From the NCBI GenBank assembly GCA_001769215.1, contig MEOL01000033.1, positions 62,001 through 126,000 on the forward strand: DNA of 64,000 nt, given 5' to 3'. Both the position numbers and the translations under genes were made by a program. Shown here piece after piece: positions 35,031-46,104 of this stretch (position 1 is its first letter; every line of letters begins with the position of its first letter). This DNA is from Bacteroidetes bacterium GWF2_41_31 (GTDB lineage: Bacteria > Bacteroidota > Bacteroidia > Bacteroidales > F082). Under the pieces are notes generated by a model, which saw only the letters and a program-made list of their open reading frames with translations, ran no database searches and was not told the origin of the DNA.

Positions 35031-37607
35031 CTATTCATCCTGAGGTTCCACGCTGGATATATTTTTGTTATCTGCTTCATTATGAGTTATATTCGCATTA
35101 TCTTCCAGGGAGCCACCGACTTCAGGCATTTCCGATTCAATTTCTTCTTCTGCAATACTAACCTTGGCAACAGCAGCAATTCCATCCCCTTCATCAATCC
35201 TGATCAATCTGACACCTTGTGTCGCACGCCCCATGACCCTCAAATCAACCACTGGAATGCGTATGGCAATGCCCGATTTATTAATAATCATCAGGCCGTC
35301 TTTATCGGTAACATTTTTTATTGCAATCAAGTCGCCGGTTTTATCGGTGATATTGAGCGTTTTAACACCCTTCCCTCCCCTATTGGTTACACGGTAATCG
35401 TCCACTTCCGAACGCTTTCCGTATCCTTTTTCCGAAACAACCAGAATACTTTCAGCATCTACGGAATCCTTGTCGAGACAAATCATACCTACCACTTCGT
35501 CTGATTTTCCGGCAAGCGAAATCCCACGCACACCGGCAGCATTTCTTCCCATTGGACGTACTTTGATCTCGTTAAACCTGATGGCCCTTCCCGACTTGTT
35601 AGCTAGAATTATTTCATTAGTCCCGTTGGTGAGCCTGGCTTCGATCAGCACATCACCTTCTCTTACCGTGATGGCGTTAATACCATTTTGACGTGGGCGC
35701 GAATAGGCTTCGAGCGATGTTTTTTTGATGACACCTTGTTTTGTAGCCAAAATAATGAAGTTGTTGTTAATGTACTCCTCATCCTTTAGGTCCTTTGTGT
35801 TAATAATGGCCTTAATCTTATCATTTTGCTCAATGTTGATGAGGTTTTGAATGGCCCGTCCTTTTGAATTTTTCGATCCTTCCGGAATTTCGAACACGCG
35901 CATCCAAAAGACTTTCCCCTTTTCAGTAAAGAAAAGCATGTAATTGTGGTTGGTAGCCACAAAGAGATGTTCAAGGAAATCTTCGTCGCGGGTGATGCCG
36001 GCTTTTGAACCGCGCCCACCTCTTTTTTGTTGGCGGTACTCAGTAAGTGGGGTTCGTTTAATATAACCCAATCTTGAAATCGTAATCACCACCTCTTCAT
36101 CCGGAATAACATCTTCCATCCGGATATCTTCGGCCGTATATACAATTTGCGACTTTCTTTCGTCACCGTACTTTTCTTTTATCCTTTTAAGTTCTTCTTT
36201 AATCACTTCCATGCGCATTTCCTTGCTTGCCAACAGCTCATTCAGCCTGGCGATCAGGAGCATTAACTCTTCATAATCGGCTCTGACCTTGTCTCTTTCC
36301 AAACCTGTTAATTTCTGAAGACGCATATCCAGGATTGCTTTTGCCTGTAATTCTGAAAGTTGAAATGAGGCCATCAGTCCTGTTCGGGCTTCATCAGGTG
36401 TTGTTGATGCACGGATCAGGGTGATTACTGCATCCAGGTTGTCGAGAGCAATCATTAATCCAATCAGGATGTGCGCTTTACGTTCAGCTTCTGCCAGTTC
36501 AAATTGTGTGCGCCGAACCACTACTTCGTGGCGGTGTTCAACAAAATAAACGATCAGATCCTTCAGATTCAAAGTCCGTGGCCGTCCCTTTACCAAGGCT
36601 ACATTGTTGATGCTGAAGGAACTTTGAAGTGCCGTAAGTTGATAGAGTTTGTTGATGACTATACTTGGAAGTGCGTCTTTTTTCAGATCGTACACGATGC
36701 GCATACCATTGCGGTCCGACTCATCGTTAATATCTGATATGCCATCAATTTTCTTTTCGTTTACCAGATCAGCTGTTTTTTTGATCATTTCAGCTTTGTT
36801 AACCTGGTAAGGAATGGAAGTGGCAACCAATCGTTCTCTCCCGTTGCCGGATTCTTCAACTGTAACTTCGCCCCTGATCACAACCCTTCCACGTCCGGTT
36901 TCAAAAGCATTTACGATACCTTCGTACCCATAAATAATTCCGCCTGTAGGGAAATCGGGTGCCTGAACCAACCTGGTTAAGCCTGGAATGTCTATATCAT
37001 TGTCGTCAATGTAGGCCAGAATACCATCAATTACTTGTGACAGGTTATGTGGCGCCATGTTGGTTGCCATACCAACAGCAATACCCGAAGCTCCATTGAT
37101 TAATAAGTTAGGTATTTGAGTTGGCAGGACGGTAGGTTCGGACAAGCTATCATCAAAATTCAACTGGAAATCTACTGTATCCTTGTCAATGTCTACCAGC
37201 ATCTCTTCCGCTATCTTTCTGAGTCGTACTTCTGTATACCTCATGGCTGCAGGACTGTCACCATCAACGGAGCCAAAGTTTCCCTGTCCATCTACCAAAG
37301 GATAACGCAACGACCAATCCTGGGCCATTCTCACCATAGAATCATATACTGATGTATCGCCATGGGGATGGTATTTACCTAATACTTCCCCTACGATTCT
37401 GGCGGATTTTTTATAAGGCCTGTTAGAATAGACACCCAGTTCATGCATGCCAAACAATACCCGGCGGTGCACCGGTTTAAAACCATCACGTACATCGGGC
37501 AAGGCCCTTGAAACAATAACCGACATCGAATAGTCGATGTAGGCCGATTTCATCTGATTTTCAATATTTACCTTGATAATTCTCTCAGTATCAAATAGAT
37601 TCTCCAT
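35031..37607 (-). CDS. gyrA: DNA gyrase subunit A
   Basis: This topoisomerase II subunit breaks and rejoins DNA to add negative supercoils. The N-terminal winged-helix/tower part carries [20 protein letters not shown] and the active-site Tyr124 ([10 protein letters not shown]). The C-terminal beta-pinwheel shows the gyrase box [11 protein letters not shown] and repeated blade motifs. At 858 residues it is full length, with an acidic tail. The quinolone-region position equivalent to E. coli Ser83 is Thr85 and the Asp87 equivalent is Asp89; Thr is natural in some lineages and does not by itself imply resistance. Confidence 0.97.
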   Translation of the reverse strand: MENLFDTERIIKVNIENQMKSAYIDYSMSVIVSRALPDVRDGFKPVHRRVLFGMHELGVYSNRPYKKSARIVGEVLGKYHPHGDTSVYDSMVRMAQDWSLRYPLVDGQGNFGSVDGDSPAAMRYTEVRLRKIAEEMLVDIDKDTVDFQLNFDDSLSEPTVLPTQIPNLLINGASGIAVGMATNMAPHNLSQVIDGILAYIDDNDIDIPGLTRLVQAPDFPTGGIIYGYEGIVNAFETGRGRVVIRGEVTVEESGNGRERLVATSIPYQVNKAEMIKKTADLVNEKKIDGISDINDESDRNGMRIVYDLKKDALPSIVINKLYQLTALQSSFSINNVALVKGRPRTLNLKDLIVYFVEHRHEVVVRRTQFELAEAERKAHILIGLMIALDNLDAVITLIRASTTPDEARTGLMASFQLSELQAKAILDMRLQKLTGLERDKVRADYEELMLLIARLNELLASKEMRMEVIKEELKRIKEKYGDERKSQIVYTAEDIRMEDVIPDEEVVITISRLGYIKRTPLTEYRQQKRGGRGSKAGITRDEDFLEHLFVATNHNYMLFFTEKGKVFWMRVFEIPEGSKNSKGRAIQNLINIEQNDKIKAIINTKDLKDEEYINNNFIILATKQGVIKKTSLEAYSRPRQNGINAITVREGDVLIEARLTNGTNEIILANKSGRAIRFNEIKVRPMGRNAAGVRGISLAGKSDEVVGMICLDKDSVDAESILVVSEKGYGKRSEVDDYRVTNRGGKGVKTLNITDKTGDLIAIKNVTDKDGLMIINKSGIAIRIPVVDLRVMGRATQGVRLIRIDEGDGIAAVAKVSIAEEEIESEMPEVGGSLEDNANITHNEADNKNISSVEPQDE

Positions 37608-37940
37608 AGGGATTTACTTTCTTCTCTTAATTCAACTAAAAAGTATGCAAAGGTACGAATTTAGAAAATTCGGACAAATGTTTTTAATGATGAATCCAGA
37701 TTATATCTTAACAATTGTCTGTTTAAAAAATAAGTTTATTGTTGCTTTGTTGTGTTGCACACACGATTACTTTCGTATTTGTAATAAACGAAGTGTGATA
37801 TAATTCATGAGGACAACTTTTATTGGCACAAAAATTGACAAGTTTGGTTTACATCAACTTTTGGTGAGCATTAATCACAATGAATAAATACGTGACGGTA
37901 AAGTTTTATGTAATTTTGTCACCTGAAATAAAAAATCAAT
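37608..37940. other. Divergent gyrA-clpC intergenic region
   Basis: It carries the gyrA promoter and, on the other strand, a TAATTTTG -7 box (37911-37918) 22 bases before the clpC ATG. A -33 TTG for clpC is not obvious. No small gene is credible. No CtsR-like tandem repeat is seen. Confidence 0.65.
37648..37678 (-). promoter_or_regulatory. gyrA promoter
   Basis: On the minus strand TTTG, a 19-base spacer, then TACCTTTG, a near-ideal Bacteroidota promoter, about 40 bases before the gyrA ATG. Confidence 0.7.
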
Positions 37941-40487
37941 ATGGAAGCTAAATTTTCTCAGCGGGTAAAGGACGTACTGGCTTTCAGCCGTGAAGAAGCT
38001 GTAAGGTTGGGAAATAACTATATCGGACTAGAACACTTATTATTGGGCATTATCCGCGACGGGGAAGGAATGGCAGTTCAGCTGCTGAACTACTTTGGCG
38101 TAGATTTAGAAAAATGTAAGCATGAACTCGAAGACTCGATAAAAAATCCAATTTCACAAAGGGTAAATATCGAAAACATTCCACTGGTAAAACAAGTGGA
38201 GAAAGCATTAAAAATTACTTATTTGGAAGCCAAAGTTTTTCATGCTGACCTGATAGGGACCGAGCACTTGTTACTGGCTATATTGAAGGACGAAAACAAT
38301 TTGGTTACCAGTAAACTGGGAAAGGATGGCGTAAATTACAAGTCAGTAAAAGATGAACTTGCGTCAATAGTAAGAGAACAAAAGGATATGCCCCCTCCTA
38401 TTGAACCACGTGCTGAATTACAGGATGATATGGAAGATCAGCCTGAAGAATTTGGACGGACTTTTGGGAGTACCGAGAAAAAACCCGGTGCACCGAAATC
38501 AAAAACACCGGTTTTGGACAATTTTGGTCGCGACCTTACCCGTTATGCTGAAGAAGGAAAACTGGATCCCATCGTTGGTCGTGAACTGGAACTTCAGCGG
38601 ATCGCCCAAATATTGAGTAGAAGGAAAAAGAACAATCCGATTTTGATTGGAGAACCTGGTGTGGGTAAATCAGCCATTGCCGAAGGACTGGCATTGCGTA
38701 TAATCGAAAGAAAGGTTTCCAGGGCGTTATTTAATAAACGCATTATTACACTTGACCTGGCTTCTATTGTGGCCGGAACCAAATACAGGGGTCAGTTTGA
38801 AGAGCGAATGAAAGCTGTGCTTAATGAATTGACCAAAAATCCTGATATCATTTTGTTTATAGATGAGATACACACCATTGTGGGTGCAGGAAATGCATCG
38901 GGAGCTCTGGATGCCTCAAATATGTTTAAACCGGCATTGGCACGCGGCGAACTACAATGTATAGGTGCTACCACACTGGATGAATACCGGCAACATATTG
39001 AAAAAGATGGGGCACTCGAACGCCGTTTTCAAAAGGTTTTAATCGAAGCCACCTCACCCGAGGAAACCATCGAGATATTAAATAATGTGAAGGGTAAATA
39101 TGAAGATCATCACCTGGTAAAATACAGTGATGAAGCCATCAAATCATGTGTGACACTCACAAACCGCTATATCAGCGACCGGTTTTTACCTGACAAGGCG
39201 CTTGATGCTTTGGATGAAGCAGGTGCACGTGTGCACATAACAAATATCCATGTTCCTTCCGAAATTATCAACCTGGAGAACGCCATAGAAGAAATTAAGA
39301 CAAGCAAAACTTCAGCCATTAAAAGTCAGAAGTTTGAAGAAGCGGCTCAGTTTCGGGATATAGAGCGTCGTTATGTTGCTGACCTGGTAAGAGCTAAGAA
39401 AAGATGGGAGGAAGAGTCGAACATTCATAGGGAAAATGTAACCGCTGAAAACGTTGCAGAAGTTGTTGCCATGATGACCGGTATACCGGTTCAGAACATA
39501 GCTCAAAAGGAAAGCCTTCGCCTGATCAATATGGAAGATGAACTAAGGAAAGAAGTCATTGGACAAGACAATGCCATTAAAAAAGTGGTAAAGGCTATCA
39601 GGAGAAACCGTGCAGGATTGAAAGATCCAAATAAGCCCATTGGTTCATTCGTCTTTTTAGGACCAACAGGTGTTGGAAAGACTTATCTGGCCAAGATGTT
39701 AGCCAAGTTTCTTTTCGACAGCGAAGATGCCCTGGTAAGGGTGGACATGAGTGAATATATGGAAAAATTTGCCGTGAGCCGACTTGTTGGCGCACCTCCC
39801 GGATACGTTGGTTACGAAGAAGGCGGACAATTAACTGAAAAGATCAGAAGAAAACCATATTCCATCGTTTTGCTTGATGAAATTGAAAAAGCACATCCGG
39901 ATATTTTTCATATCTTGTTACAGGTATTAGATGATGGACAATTAACCGACGGGCTTGGTCGTAGGGTGGATTTTAAAAATACCATCATCATCATGACATC
40001 CAACATTGGTTCACGACAACTAAAAGATTTCGGACAAGGTGTGGGATTTTCAACTCAAGCCAAGGTAGCTGCCAAATCGACACACAATCAAACGGTCATC
40101 GAAAACGCGTTAAAGCGTGCCTTTTCTCCCGAGTTTTTAAATCGCATTGATGATGTGGTTATTTTTGAATCTTTGCAACGAGATGAAATTCATAAGATTA
40201 TCGACATAGAATTGTCGCATTTGATTAACAGGATCATCCAAATGGGATATCAAATTACGGTTAGTCCAAAGGCAAAAGATTATCTGATTGATAAAGGCTG
40301 GGATGAACAGTTTGGGGCACGACCTCTTAAAAGGGCTATTCAGAAGTACATCGAAGATCAACTGGCTGAAGAGATCATTAAAACCAATATGATTGAGGGC
40401 ACCCACATTAAGGTGAGTTATGATGGCAAAAAGGATGAAATAAAAATTTCGTTTTCAACTCCAAAAAGTCTTTTAAAAAAGACCTAA
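37941..40487 (+). CDS. clpC: ATP-dependent Clp protease ATPase subunit ClpC
   Basis: This Hsp100 unfoldase feeds substrates to ClpP or remodels aggregates. It has the double Clp-N repeat (residues 5-145), a first AAA+ domain with [13 protein letters not shown] and [13 protein letters not shown], a UVR-like middle segment ([17 protein letters not shown]) typical of ClpC, and a second AAA+ domain with [14 protein letters not shown] and [12 protein letters not shown]. At 848 residues it fits ClpC rather than ClpA or ClpB. It is monocistronic, with a terminator immediately after, and is read divergently from gyrA. Confidence 0.95.
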   Translation: MEAKFSQRVKDVLAFSREEAVRLGNNYIGLEHLLLGIIRDGEGMAVQLLNYFGVDLEKCKHELEDSIKNPISQRVNIENIPLVKQVEKALKITYLEAKVFHADLIGTEHLLLAILKDENNLVTSKLGKDGVNYKSVKDELASIVREQKDMPPPIEPRAELQDDMEDQPEEFGRTFGSTEKKPGAPKSKTPVLDNFGRDLTRYAEEGKLDPIVGRELELQRIAQILSRRKKNNPILIGEPGVGKSAIAEGLALRIIERKVSRALFNKRIITLDLASIVAGTKYRGQFEERMKAVLNELTKNPDIILFIDEIHTIVGAGNASGALDASNMFKPALARGELQCIGATTLDEYRQHIEKDGALERRFQKVLIEATSPEETIEILNNVKGKYEDHHLVKYSDEAIKSCVTLTNRYISDRFLPDKALDALDEAGARVHITNIHVPSEIINLENAIEEIKTSKTSAIKSQKFEEAAQFRDIERRYVADLVRAKKRWEEESNIHRENVTAENVAEVVAMMTGIPVQNIAQKESLRLINMEDELRKEVIGQDNAIKKVVKAIRRNRAGLKDPNKPIGSFVFLGPTGVGKTYLAKMLAKFLFDSEDALVRVDMSEYMEKFAVSRLVGAPPGYVGYEEGGQLTEKIRRKPYSIVLLDEIEKAHPDIFHILLQVLDDGQLTDGLGRRVDFKNTIIIMTSNIGSRQLKDFGQGVGFSTQAKVAAKSTHNQTVIENALKRAFSPEFLNRIDDVVIFESLQRDEIHKIIDIELSHLINRIIQMGYQITVSPKAKDYLIDKGWDEQFGARPLKRAIQKYIEDQLAEEIIKTNMIEGTHIKVSYDGKKDEIKISFSTPKSLLKKT

Positions 40488-40513
40488 AGCCTTATTAAAC
40501 AGTATAATAAGTT

Positions 40514-40540
40514 AAACCCCTCTCACTAAGGGGTTTTTTT
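40514..40540 (+). terminator. clpC terminator
   Basis: AAACCCCT and AGGGGTTT pair around a 7-base loop, followed by more T. Confidence 0.85.
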
Positions 40541-40633
40541 ATGTTTTGATACAATCTAAATAAGCCACTAAACTGACCACCTTTTAATTCAAATTTTATC
40601 TTTGCCGGCAGATTAATAACTAATTCAAATATT

Positions 40634-42412
40634 ATGATAACAAAACCTGCCGTTGTTGGTGGAGAATTCCTGTTAAAAGAAATCACCCCGGATCAGATTT
40701 TTATACCAGAAGAATTTGATGAAGAACAGCGATTAATTGCTGAATCGTGTATCGATTTTGTCGAAACTGAAGTGGCTCCTTATTTTGATGCCCTCGACAA
40801 TCACCAGGCAGGTTTAATGCCTTCATTGCTTAAAAAAGCAGGCGATATGGGCCTGCTTGGGATTAGTATACCCGAAGAATTTGAAGGATTTGGACAATCG
40901 TTTCTGACCAATATGAAGGCCAATGAAGCCATGGGTTCAGCCTATTCTTTCTCAGTGGCATTTATGGCTCATACCGGAATAGGCACACTTCCGCTGCTCT
41001 ATTACGGAAACCCTTTGCAGCATCAAAAATATATGCCGAAATTGGCCACCGGTGAAATGCTGGCCGCCTATTGTCTTACTGAGCCGGGTGCCGGTAGCGA
41101 TGCCAATGCCGGCAAAACAAAAGCCGTATTGAGTGATGATGGAAATCATTATATCTTAAATGGTCAGAAAATGTGGATCACCAATGGTGGATTTGCCGAT
41201 TTACTGACTGTATTTGCCAAAATTGATAACGATCGGGTTTTGAGTGCCTTTTTGGTAGAAGCCAACACTCCAGGCATCACCATGAATCCCGAGGAACATA
41301 AAATGGGTATTAAAGGATCTTCCACACGTCAGATCTTTTTTAATGACGTAAAAGTGCCTGTTGAGAATTTACTGGGCAAGCGTGGAGAAGGGTTCCGTAT
41401 TGCTTTGAATATACTTCATATTGGCCGTATCAAGCTTGGTGCCACTGTTTTAGGTGGAATGCGCCGCGCCATCAACAATTCGGTAACCTATTCTGGAGAA
41501 CGCAAACAATTTGGCTCCCCTTTGTCGGATTTTGGAGCTATTAAATTTAAACTTGCCGAGCAGGTAATTTTACTGTTTTCTACTGAATCAGCCGTTTATC
41601 GCGCCAGCAAAGACATTCAGGATACCATTGAGAGCAATCTGGAAGAGGGTAAATCCTATGGCGAAGCCAACATCGAAGGTGTAGCAGAATATGAACCCGA
41701 GTGTGCACTACTTAAGGTATATGGTTCAGAATCTTTAGATTACATCGTTGATGAGATGGTTCAGATTTTTGGTGGAATGGGTTTTTCATCCGAAGCTCCT
41801 GCCGATCGTTCGTACCGTGATAGTCGCATCAACCGCATTTTTGAAGGAACCAATGAAATCAACCGCTTGATTACCGTGGATTCGGTGATGAAAAAAGGAC
41901 TGAAACACCGCATCGGTCTTTTTGAAAAGGCCAGAGAAATTTTAGCCCATATCGATCTCCTGGAGGCCGTTGACTTTTCGGGAGATTATTACCGGGTTAA
42001 AAAAGATCAAATTGCTAATTTGAAGAAAGTGGTACTGATTCTGTTGCCACTCGCCCAGGATATCTTCCAGAGAAAACTGATGTTTGAAGAGGAAATTTTA
42101 ATGAACATTTCTGATGCCATCATGAGTATCTACGTGGTTGAATCGACGGAACTCAGGGTTGAAAAACTACAGATGATGGATAAAAAACAGATTGAATTAT
42201 ACAAAGAAATGCTAGATGTTTTAACTCATTCAACTGTTCAGAAAGTTCATCAGGCTGCCTTTGATGCCATTGGATCGATGGTTGAAGGGGATCAATTAAT
42301 ACCGCTCGTCAATGCTTTAAATAAACTTACTTACGCCCCGGCGTTTAATGTAAAGGAATCGCGCAGGCGCATTGCAAACCAACTTATTGACGACGGAGTG
42401 TATAAATTTTAG
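40634..42412 (+). CDS. Long-form acyl-CoA dehydrogenase
   Basis: This FAD enzyme performs the first oxidation step of fatty-acid or related acyl-CoA breakdown. The core (about residues 30-415) shows LLGISIPEEFEGFG, the FAD contacts YCLTEPGAGSDA and KMWITNGGFADL, KMGIKGSSTRQIFF, and the catalytic-Glu motif RIFEGTNEINRL. A helical C-terminal extension of about 170 residues makes this a 592-residue member, close to the long FadE-like forms of Bacteroidota and Bacillus. A TATCTTTG -7 box sits about 30 bases upstream. No other beta-oxidation gene is adjacent; a second, 380-residue dehydrogenase is encoded 4.6 kb away. Confidence 0.9.
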   Translation: MITKPAVVGGEFLLKEITPDQIFIPEEFDEEQRLIAESCIDFVETEVAPYFDALDNHQAGLMPSLLKKAGDMGLLGISIPEEFEGFGQSFLTNMKANEAMGSAYSFSVAFMAHTGIGTLPLLYYGNPLQHQKYMPKLATGEMLAAYCLTEPGAGSDANAGKTKAVLSDDGNHYILNGQKMWITNGGFADLLTVFAKIDNDRVLSAFLVEANTPGITMNPEEHKMGIKGSSTRQIFFNDVKVPVENLLGKRGEGFRIALNILHIGRIKLGATVLGGMRRAINNSVTYSGERKQFGSPLSDFGAIKFKLAEQVILLFSTESAVYRASKDIQDTIESNLEEGKSYGEANIEGVAEYEPECALLKVYGSESLDYIVDEMVQIFGGMGFSSEAPADRSYRDSRINRIFEGTNEINRLITVDSVMKKGLKHRIGLFEKAREILAHIDLLEAVDFSGDYYRVKKDQIANLKKVVLILLPLAQDIFQRKLMFEEEILMNISDAIMSIYVVESTELRVEKLQMMDKKQIELYKEMLDVLTHSTVQKVHQAAFDAIGSMVEGDQLIPLVNALNKLTYAPAFNVKESRRRIANQLIDDGVYKF

Positions 42413-42484
42413 CGGTGAAAAAAAAATCAGGTTCAAATCGGCATGGACGTACACTTTTTGACTCTGATTTTCCGGGTAAGTTCG

Positions 42485-42874
42485 TTAAACCATCCTTTTT
42501 TCGAGCAATGTTCCCTGACTATCTAAAATAAGTAAATACCTGACAAGGTCTTTTTGGCGGATAATTATTTCATAATGTTCTTTTTCTCCAAAATAAATAG
42601 CAATGGCGCTCATAATTTCTCCGTGCTCGCAGGTTTTCAACCTTACAGTCTCGGGGATTTCATTCTTGCGGATATTTTTTTTGTACTCTATCAGCTCACC
42701 TTTGTCATTAAGTTTGGCAATAAGTTCAACCTCATCCATGTAAAAAAGAGCCTCAAATGTATTTTGGTTTTTATTCCATTCAATATTAATGGCGCGTGGA
42801 AAAAACGTGAACAATTTTAGATTTATAAATTCAGGAATTGATTTATGGTCTTTTTTTAAAAAACTGAAACTCAT
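42485..42874 (-). CDS. PepSY-like (DUF2874-type) small protein
   Basis: This 129-residue protein lacks a signal peptide, unlike most relatives. About residues 25-85 (FFPRAINIEWNKNQNTFEA followed by GELIEYKKNIRKNEIPETV) resemble the PepSY-like/BLIP-fold repeats of Bacteroidota, which are small beta domains of unclear ligand. It lies 69 bases downstream of the sigma-factor gene on the same strand and could belong to its transcript. The function is unknown. Confidence 0.6.
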   Translation of the reverse strand: MSFSFLKKDHKSIPEFINLKLFTFFPRAINIEWNKNQNTFEALFYMDEVELIAKLNDKGELIEYKKNIRKNEIPETVRLKTCEHGEIMSAIAIYFGEKEHYEIIIRQKDLVRYLLILDSQGTLLEKRMV

Positions 42875-42943
42875 AATTGGTACTCGATTTTAATACAGTA
42901 GTTTGACGCAAAAAAAAGGTAAAGTAACAAGTAATGGGTGTTT

Positions 42944-43507
42944 TTAGTTGCTTTCATGATAATAAATATATACTACCCTGGATCGTGCCCGTTTTAATCT
43001 CATTTTCACAGCATCATCACTTATGACAAGACTGTGTGCAATATCTTTTATCGAAAGCCCATCTTGATATTTCATTAATAGCAACGCTTTTTCTTCAGGA
43101 TGGATTTTTTCAAATATCACCATGAGTTTTTCATAACTTAACTCTTCCACGTCAGAATCAGATTCATCAATAATTTCAGGTATCTCGTTTTTTTCGTTCC
43201 AGCTTGGATAATGTAATTGCTTTTTCTTTCTAAGATAATCTATCAAATGGTTATAAGTAATAGAATACAACCAGGAAGAGAAGGACGAATGGCCCTTAAA
43301 CCCGGGAATTTTTTCATAGACTTTCGTTAATATATCATTGGCAAATTCGGCTGCCAGTTGTTTATTTTTTAAAAAACTGTAGCAACGGTCTTGTACTTTT
43401 TTAAAATATCTATCATAAATTATTTCGAATAACTGAGAATTATCGTTCTCAATCATTTTTTTTAGAACAGCTTCATCACTTAAGTTGTTATCTTTCTGTT
43501 CATTCAT
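42944..43507 (-). CDS. ECF-type sigma-70 family sigma factor
   Basis: This 187-residue RNA polymerase sigma factor contains region 2 (about 25-95: FEIIYDRYFKKVQDRCYSFL and SSFSSWLYSITYNHLIDYLR) and region 4 (about 125-180: LLLMKYQDGLSIKDIAHSLV and SDDAVKMRLKRARSRV), joined by an acidic linker. Region 3 is absent, as in ECF factors. No anti-sigma factor is adjacent, unlike many Bacteroidota ECF genes. It is divergent from an envelope gene cluster, which makes that cluster a possible target; this is inference from position only. Confidence 0.88.
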   Translation of the reverse strand: MNEQKDNNLSDEAVLKKMIENDNSQLFEIIYDRYFKKVQDRCYSFLKNKQLAAEFANDILTKVYEKIPGFKGHSSFSSWLYSITYNHLIDYLRKKKQLHYPSWNEKNEIPEIIDESDSDVEELSYEKLMVIFEKIHPEEKALLLMKYQDGLSIKDIAHSLVISDDAVKMRLKRARSRVVYIYYHESN

Positions 43508-43657
43508 ACAATTCGGTCTTCTATTTTGTAAATAAGAGAGTATAAAAATACAATTTTTACGATTGTGTTGTTACCTTTATCAAAAGATTCGTCTCAATAG
43601 GTGAATAAATCGCATGATGCGTTTAACAATTTAAATTTATAAAAATCAATTAAAGTT

Positions 43658-44254
43658 ATGAAAAAAAGTTTTATTGCAATGGCCGTTGTTGTAATGGCCT
43701 TGGTGTTTGGTGGTTGTGCTAAAGTACCACAAGTTGAGTTGGATGCAACCAATGCTGCTATTGAAAAAGCTAAAGTTGCTGAAGCCAATGTGTATCTTCA
43801 ACCAGCGTTTACTGCTATTATGGATTCATTAAATGTAATTAATGCTGAAATAGAAGCAAACAAAGGGAAATTATTTAAAAATTTTAACGATGTAAAAGTT
43901 AAATTGGCCGCTCTTGAAGTACAGGCAAATGAACTTGTTGTTAGCACCGATGCAAAAAAAGAGTCGATTAAACAGGAAGTTAACGCCGTTTTAGCTGAAT
44001 TACAAACACTTGCCACCGAAAATGCTGCTCTTGTTGAGAACGCACCAAAAGGTAAAGAAGGCAAAGCCGCAATAGAAGCAATAAAAGGCGAACTTATAGT
44101 AATTGATGGGGCTACCGCTGAAGTTACCCAATTGTTGCAAGCCGGTAAATTACTCGCCGCTCAATCAAAGGCAAAAGCAACTTACGACAAAGCTTTATCA
44201 ATTAACCAGGAGCTTAAGGCCGTAGTTGAAAAATACAATACGAAACGGAAGTAA
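43658..44254 (+). CDS. Helical lipoprotein
   Basis: The signal peptide ends in a lipobox VFGGC with Cys20 as the lipidation site, so the protein is membrane-anchored. The remaining 178 residues are Ala/Glu/Lys/Leu-rich and helical, suggesting a coiled coil that could span part of the periplasm. I recognise no specific family. A terminator separates it from the downstream L,D-transpeptidase gene, so it may be made in excess over the enzymes while sharing their promoter by read-through. The long helical region of the next protein is similar in character. Confidence 0.75.
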   Translation: MKKSFIAMAVVVMALVFGGCAKVPQVELDATNAAIEKAKVAEANVYLQPAFTAIMDSLNVINAEIEANKGKLFKNFNDVKVKLAALEVQANELVVSTDAKKESIKQEVNAVLAELQTLATENAALVENAPKGKEGKAAIEAIKGELIVIDGATAEVTQLLQAGKLLAAQSKAKATYDKALSINQELKAVVEKYNTKRK

Positions 44255-44273
44255 AATCTGGAGAAATAAAATC

Positions 44274-44302
44274 TGCCGGGAACATTTCCCGGCATTTTTT
44301 TT
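44274..44302 (+). terminator. Terminator between lipoprotein and L,D-transpeptidase genes
   Basis: TGCCGGGAA and TTCCCGGCA form a perfect 9-bp stem with a 3-base loop, followed by eight T. It ends 3 bases before the next ATG, so downstream expression would need read-through or an internal promoter. Confidence 0.9.
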
Positions 44303-44305
44303 AGT

Positions 44306-45418
44306 ATGAAAAAGAAACATAGAATAATCGCTGTATTGGTTTTATTTTTTCTGGTAGTTATCGTCGCGGTAGGTGTTGCCACTTATAAACACCTTGAAAA
44401 TATACCTCCCGATAAGGAAATCAAGATTGCCATTGAGGCCCTGGCCTCGGTAAAAAAGGCACAAGCCGACAAATTTGCAGCTAAAAAATACCTGGAAGCG
44501 GAAAAGATTTTCGAACAAGCCATGGATGAATGGAAAATTCAGAACGAACGATTTTTCCTTAAAAGGGACTACACAAAGGTAAGAAGCTTAGCAAATCAAA
44601 CAATTGAACTGTGCATGGAGTCGATAAACGATGGCTCATCCGAAAAGACCTCTCTCAACAGTCAGGTAAAAAAACAATTGGCAACACTGAAAAATAAAAT
44701 CAATCAATTTGAAAAATATTACAAAAATCTGCCACTTGAAAAATCAGTTTTTCAACAATTTAGTAAAGCCAGATTAAAATGTGATGAAGCGGAGACCTCT
44801 TATAAACATGGACAGGTCCATGAGGCAGCAGAGTTAGTTGATGAAGCTGAAATTCTGATAACAAAAGCATCCGCAAAAGGGAAAGAAAAATTGGAGGCCT
44901 TTTATGATGAATATCCAAACTGGGAGAAAAATGTAAAACTGGCGAGAGAACTTTCTTCTGGAGGAAAGATCGTGGTTTTGGTTAATAAACTTGAATCTTC
45001 TTGCAGTGTACTTAAATCAGGGAAGATAATTGAAACCTTTAATGCCGAATTCGGTAAGAATTGGTTAGGTGGAAAAGTGAGGATGGGCGATAAAGCTACT
45101 CCTGAAGGTGTTTATAAAGTGTACAAGAAAAAGAGCGGTAGAGAGACTAAATATTATAAGTCGTTACTTATTAATTACCCGAATGAGGATGATAAATCCA
45201 GGTTCTCTACCTTATTGAAAACCGGCAGGATTCCTAAGAATTCCAGAATTGGCAACCTTATTGAAATTCATGGGGATGGCGGAAAAGGAGTTCATTGGAC
45301 AGATGGTTGTATAGCCGTGACCAACGACGATATGGACAAGATTTATAGCCTTTGCAGTATTTCTACTCCTGTGATTATTATTGGCTCCGAAAAACCATTA
45401 AAAGAGTATTTGAAATAA
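44306..45418 (+). CDS. Membrane-anchored L,D-transpeptidase (YafK-like YkuD domain)
   Basis: This 370-residue protein has an N-terminal signal anchor (IIAVLVLFFLVVIVAVGVAT), a Lys/Glu-rich helical middle of about 180 residues, and a C-terminal YkuD catalytic domain from about residue 225. The domain has IEIHGDGGKG followed by HWTDGCIAVTN with catalytic Cys335. YkuD enzymes make or cut 3-3 crosslinks in peptidoglycan or attach lipoproteins to it; the WTDGCIA variant is common in the YafK/DpaA-like branch, some of which cut lipoproteins from peptidoglycan. A lipoprotein gene directly upstream fits that idea but does not prove it. Confidence 0.85.
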   Translation: MKKKHRIIAVLVLFFLVVIVAVGVATYKHLENIPPDKEIKIAIEALASVKKAQADKFAAKKYLEAEKIFEQAMDEWKIQNERFFLKRDYTKVRSLANQTIELCMESINDGSSEKTSLNSQVKKQLATLKNKINQFEKYYKNLPLEKSVFQQFSKARLKCDEAETSYKHGQVHEAAELVDEAEILITKASAKGKEKLEAFYDEYPNWEKNVKLARELSSGGKIVVLVNKLESSCSVLKSGKIIETFNAEFGKNWLGGKVRMGDKATPEGVYKVYKKKSGRETKYYKSLLINYPNEDDKSRFSTLLKTGRIPKNSRIGNLIEIHGDGGKGVHWTDGCIAVTNDDMDKIYSLCSISTPVIIIGSEKPLKEYLK

Positions 45419-45422
45419 CCTG

Positions 45423-46103
45423 ATGATGGAAAAAAAAGAAAAATTGATCCGATCGGCAATTTATATCATTTCTGTGCTTTGCGCTTTGATGATTTTCGGT
45501 ATTGGATCCCTGTATTTGGTGCCAAACATGGAATACAGGCTGTTTAATATGAGGATAAATAACTTGCACACTTCCCCCCAGGAAGCCAGTTTACCCGAAA
45601 AGGGATTTGATTTGAAAAAAGAGGTGTCTGCCTTAAAAACTAAACTTGAAAAGCTAAGTCCGGGCAAACAATACCTGGTAATCAACTCTACTGACAATAC
45701 TTTTAAAATGTTCAAGAATAATAAACTTGTCCGTGAAGGTATCTGTTCAACCGGCAGCTATATTGAACTGGATGTAGGCAATGAAAAAACCTATAAATTT
45801 GAAACTCCCAAGGGCGTTTTCACTGTTAAAGGTAAAATAGTTGATCCGGTGTGGAAAAAACCAGACTGGGCTTTTGCAGAGGAGGGATTGCCCATACCAC
45901 CGCCCAACCATGACTCACGATATGAATATGGTGTACTTGGCGATTACGCATTAAATCTTGGAGATGGTTATTTGATTCATGGAACCTTGTACCAGCGGTT
46001 TCTTGGAATGGCTGTCACGCATGGTTGTGTGCGTTTAAGCGATGGTGACCTCGAGTTTATATATAAGGAAATGCCTGTAGGGGCTAAAGTTTTTATCTAC
46101 TAA
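45423..46103 (+). CDS. L,D-transpeptidase (YkuD) with HGC motif
   Basis: This 226-residue protein has one N-terminal membrane segment (AIYIISVLCALMIFGIGSLY), a short linker and a YkuD domain from about residue 80: YLVINSTDNTFKMFKNNKL, FETPKGVFTV, and the catalytic THGCVRLSDGD with His200 and Cys202. It should form or edit peptidoglycan crosslinks. It starts 4 bases after the preceding L,D-transpeptidase gene and its stop is one base before the next start, so the three genes are one operon. The two enzymes are from different YkuD branches and so probably have different substrates. Confidence 0.87.
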   Translation: MMEKKEKLIRSAIYIISVLCALMIFGIGSLYLVPNMEYRLFNMRINNLHTSPQEASLPEKGFDLKKEVSALKTKLEKLSPGKQYLVINSTDNTFKMFKNNKLVREGICSTGSYIELDVGNEKTYKFETPKGVFTVKGKIVDPVWKKPDWAFAEEGLPIPPPNHDSRYEYGVLGDYALNLGDGYLIHGTLYQRFLGMAVTHGCVRLSDGDLEFIYKEMPVGAKVFIY

Positions 46104-46104
46104 C

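Noticed and set aside
37573-37803. Plus-strand frame crossing the gyrA promoter
   Set aside because: It starts inside gyrA antisense, crosses both promoters and has no homology features.
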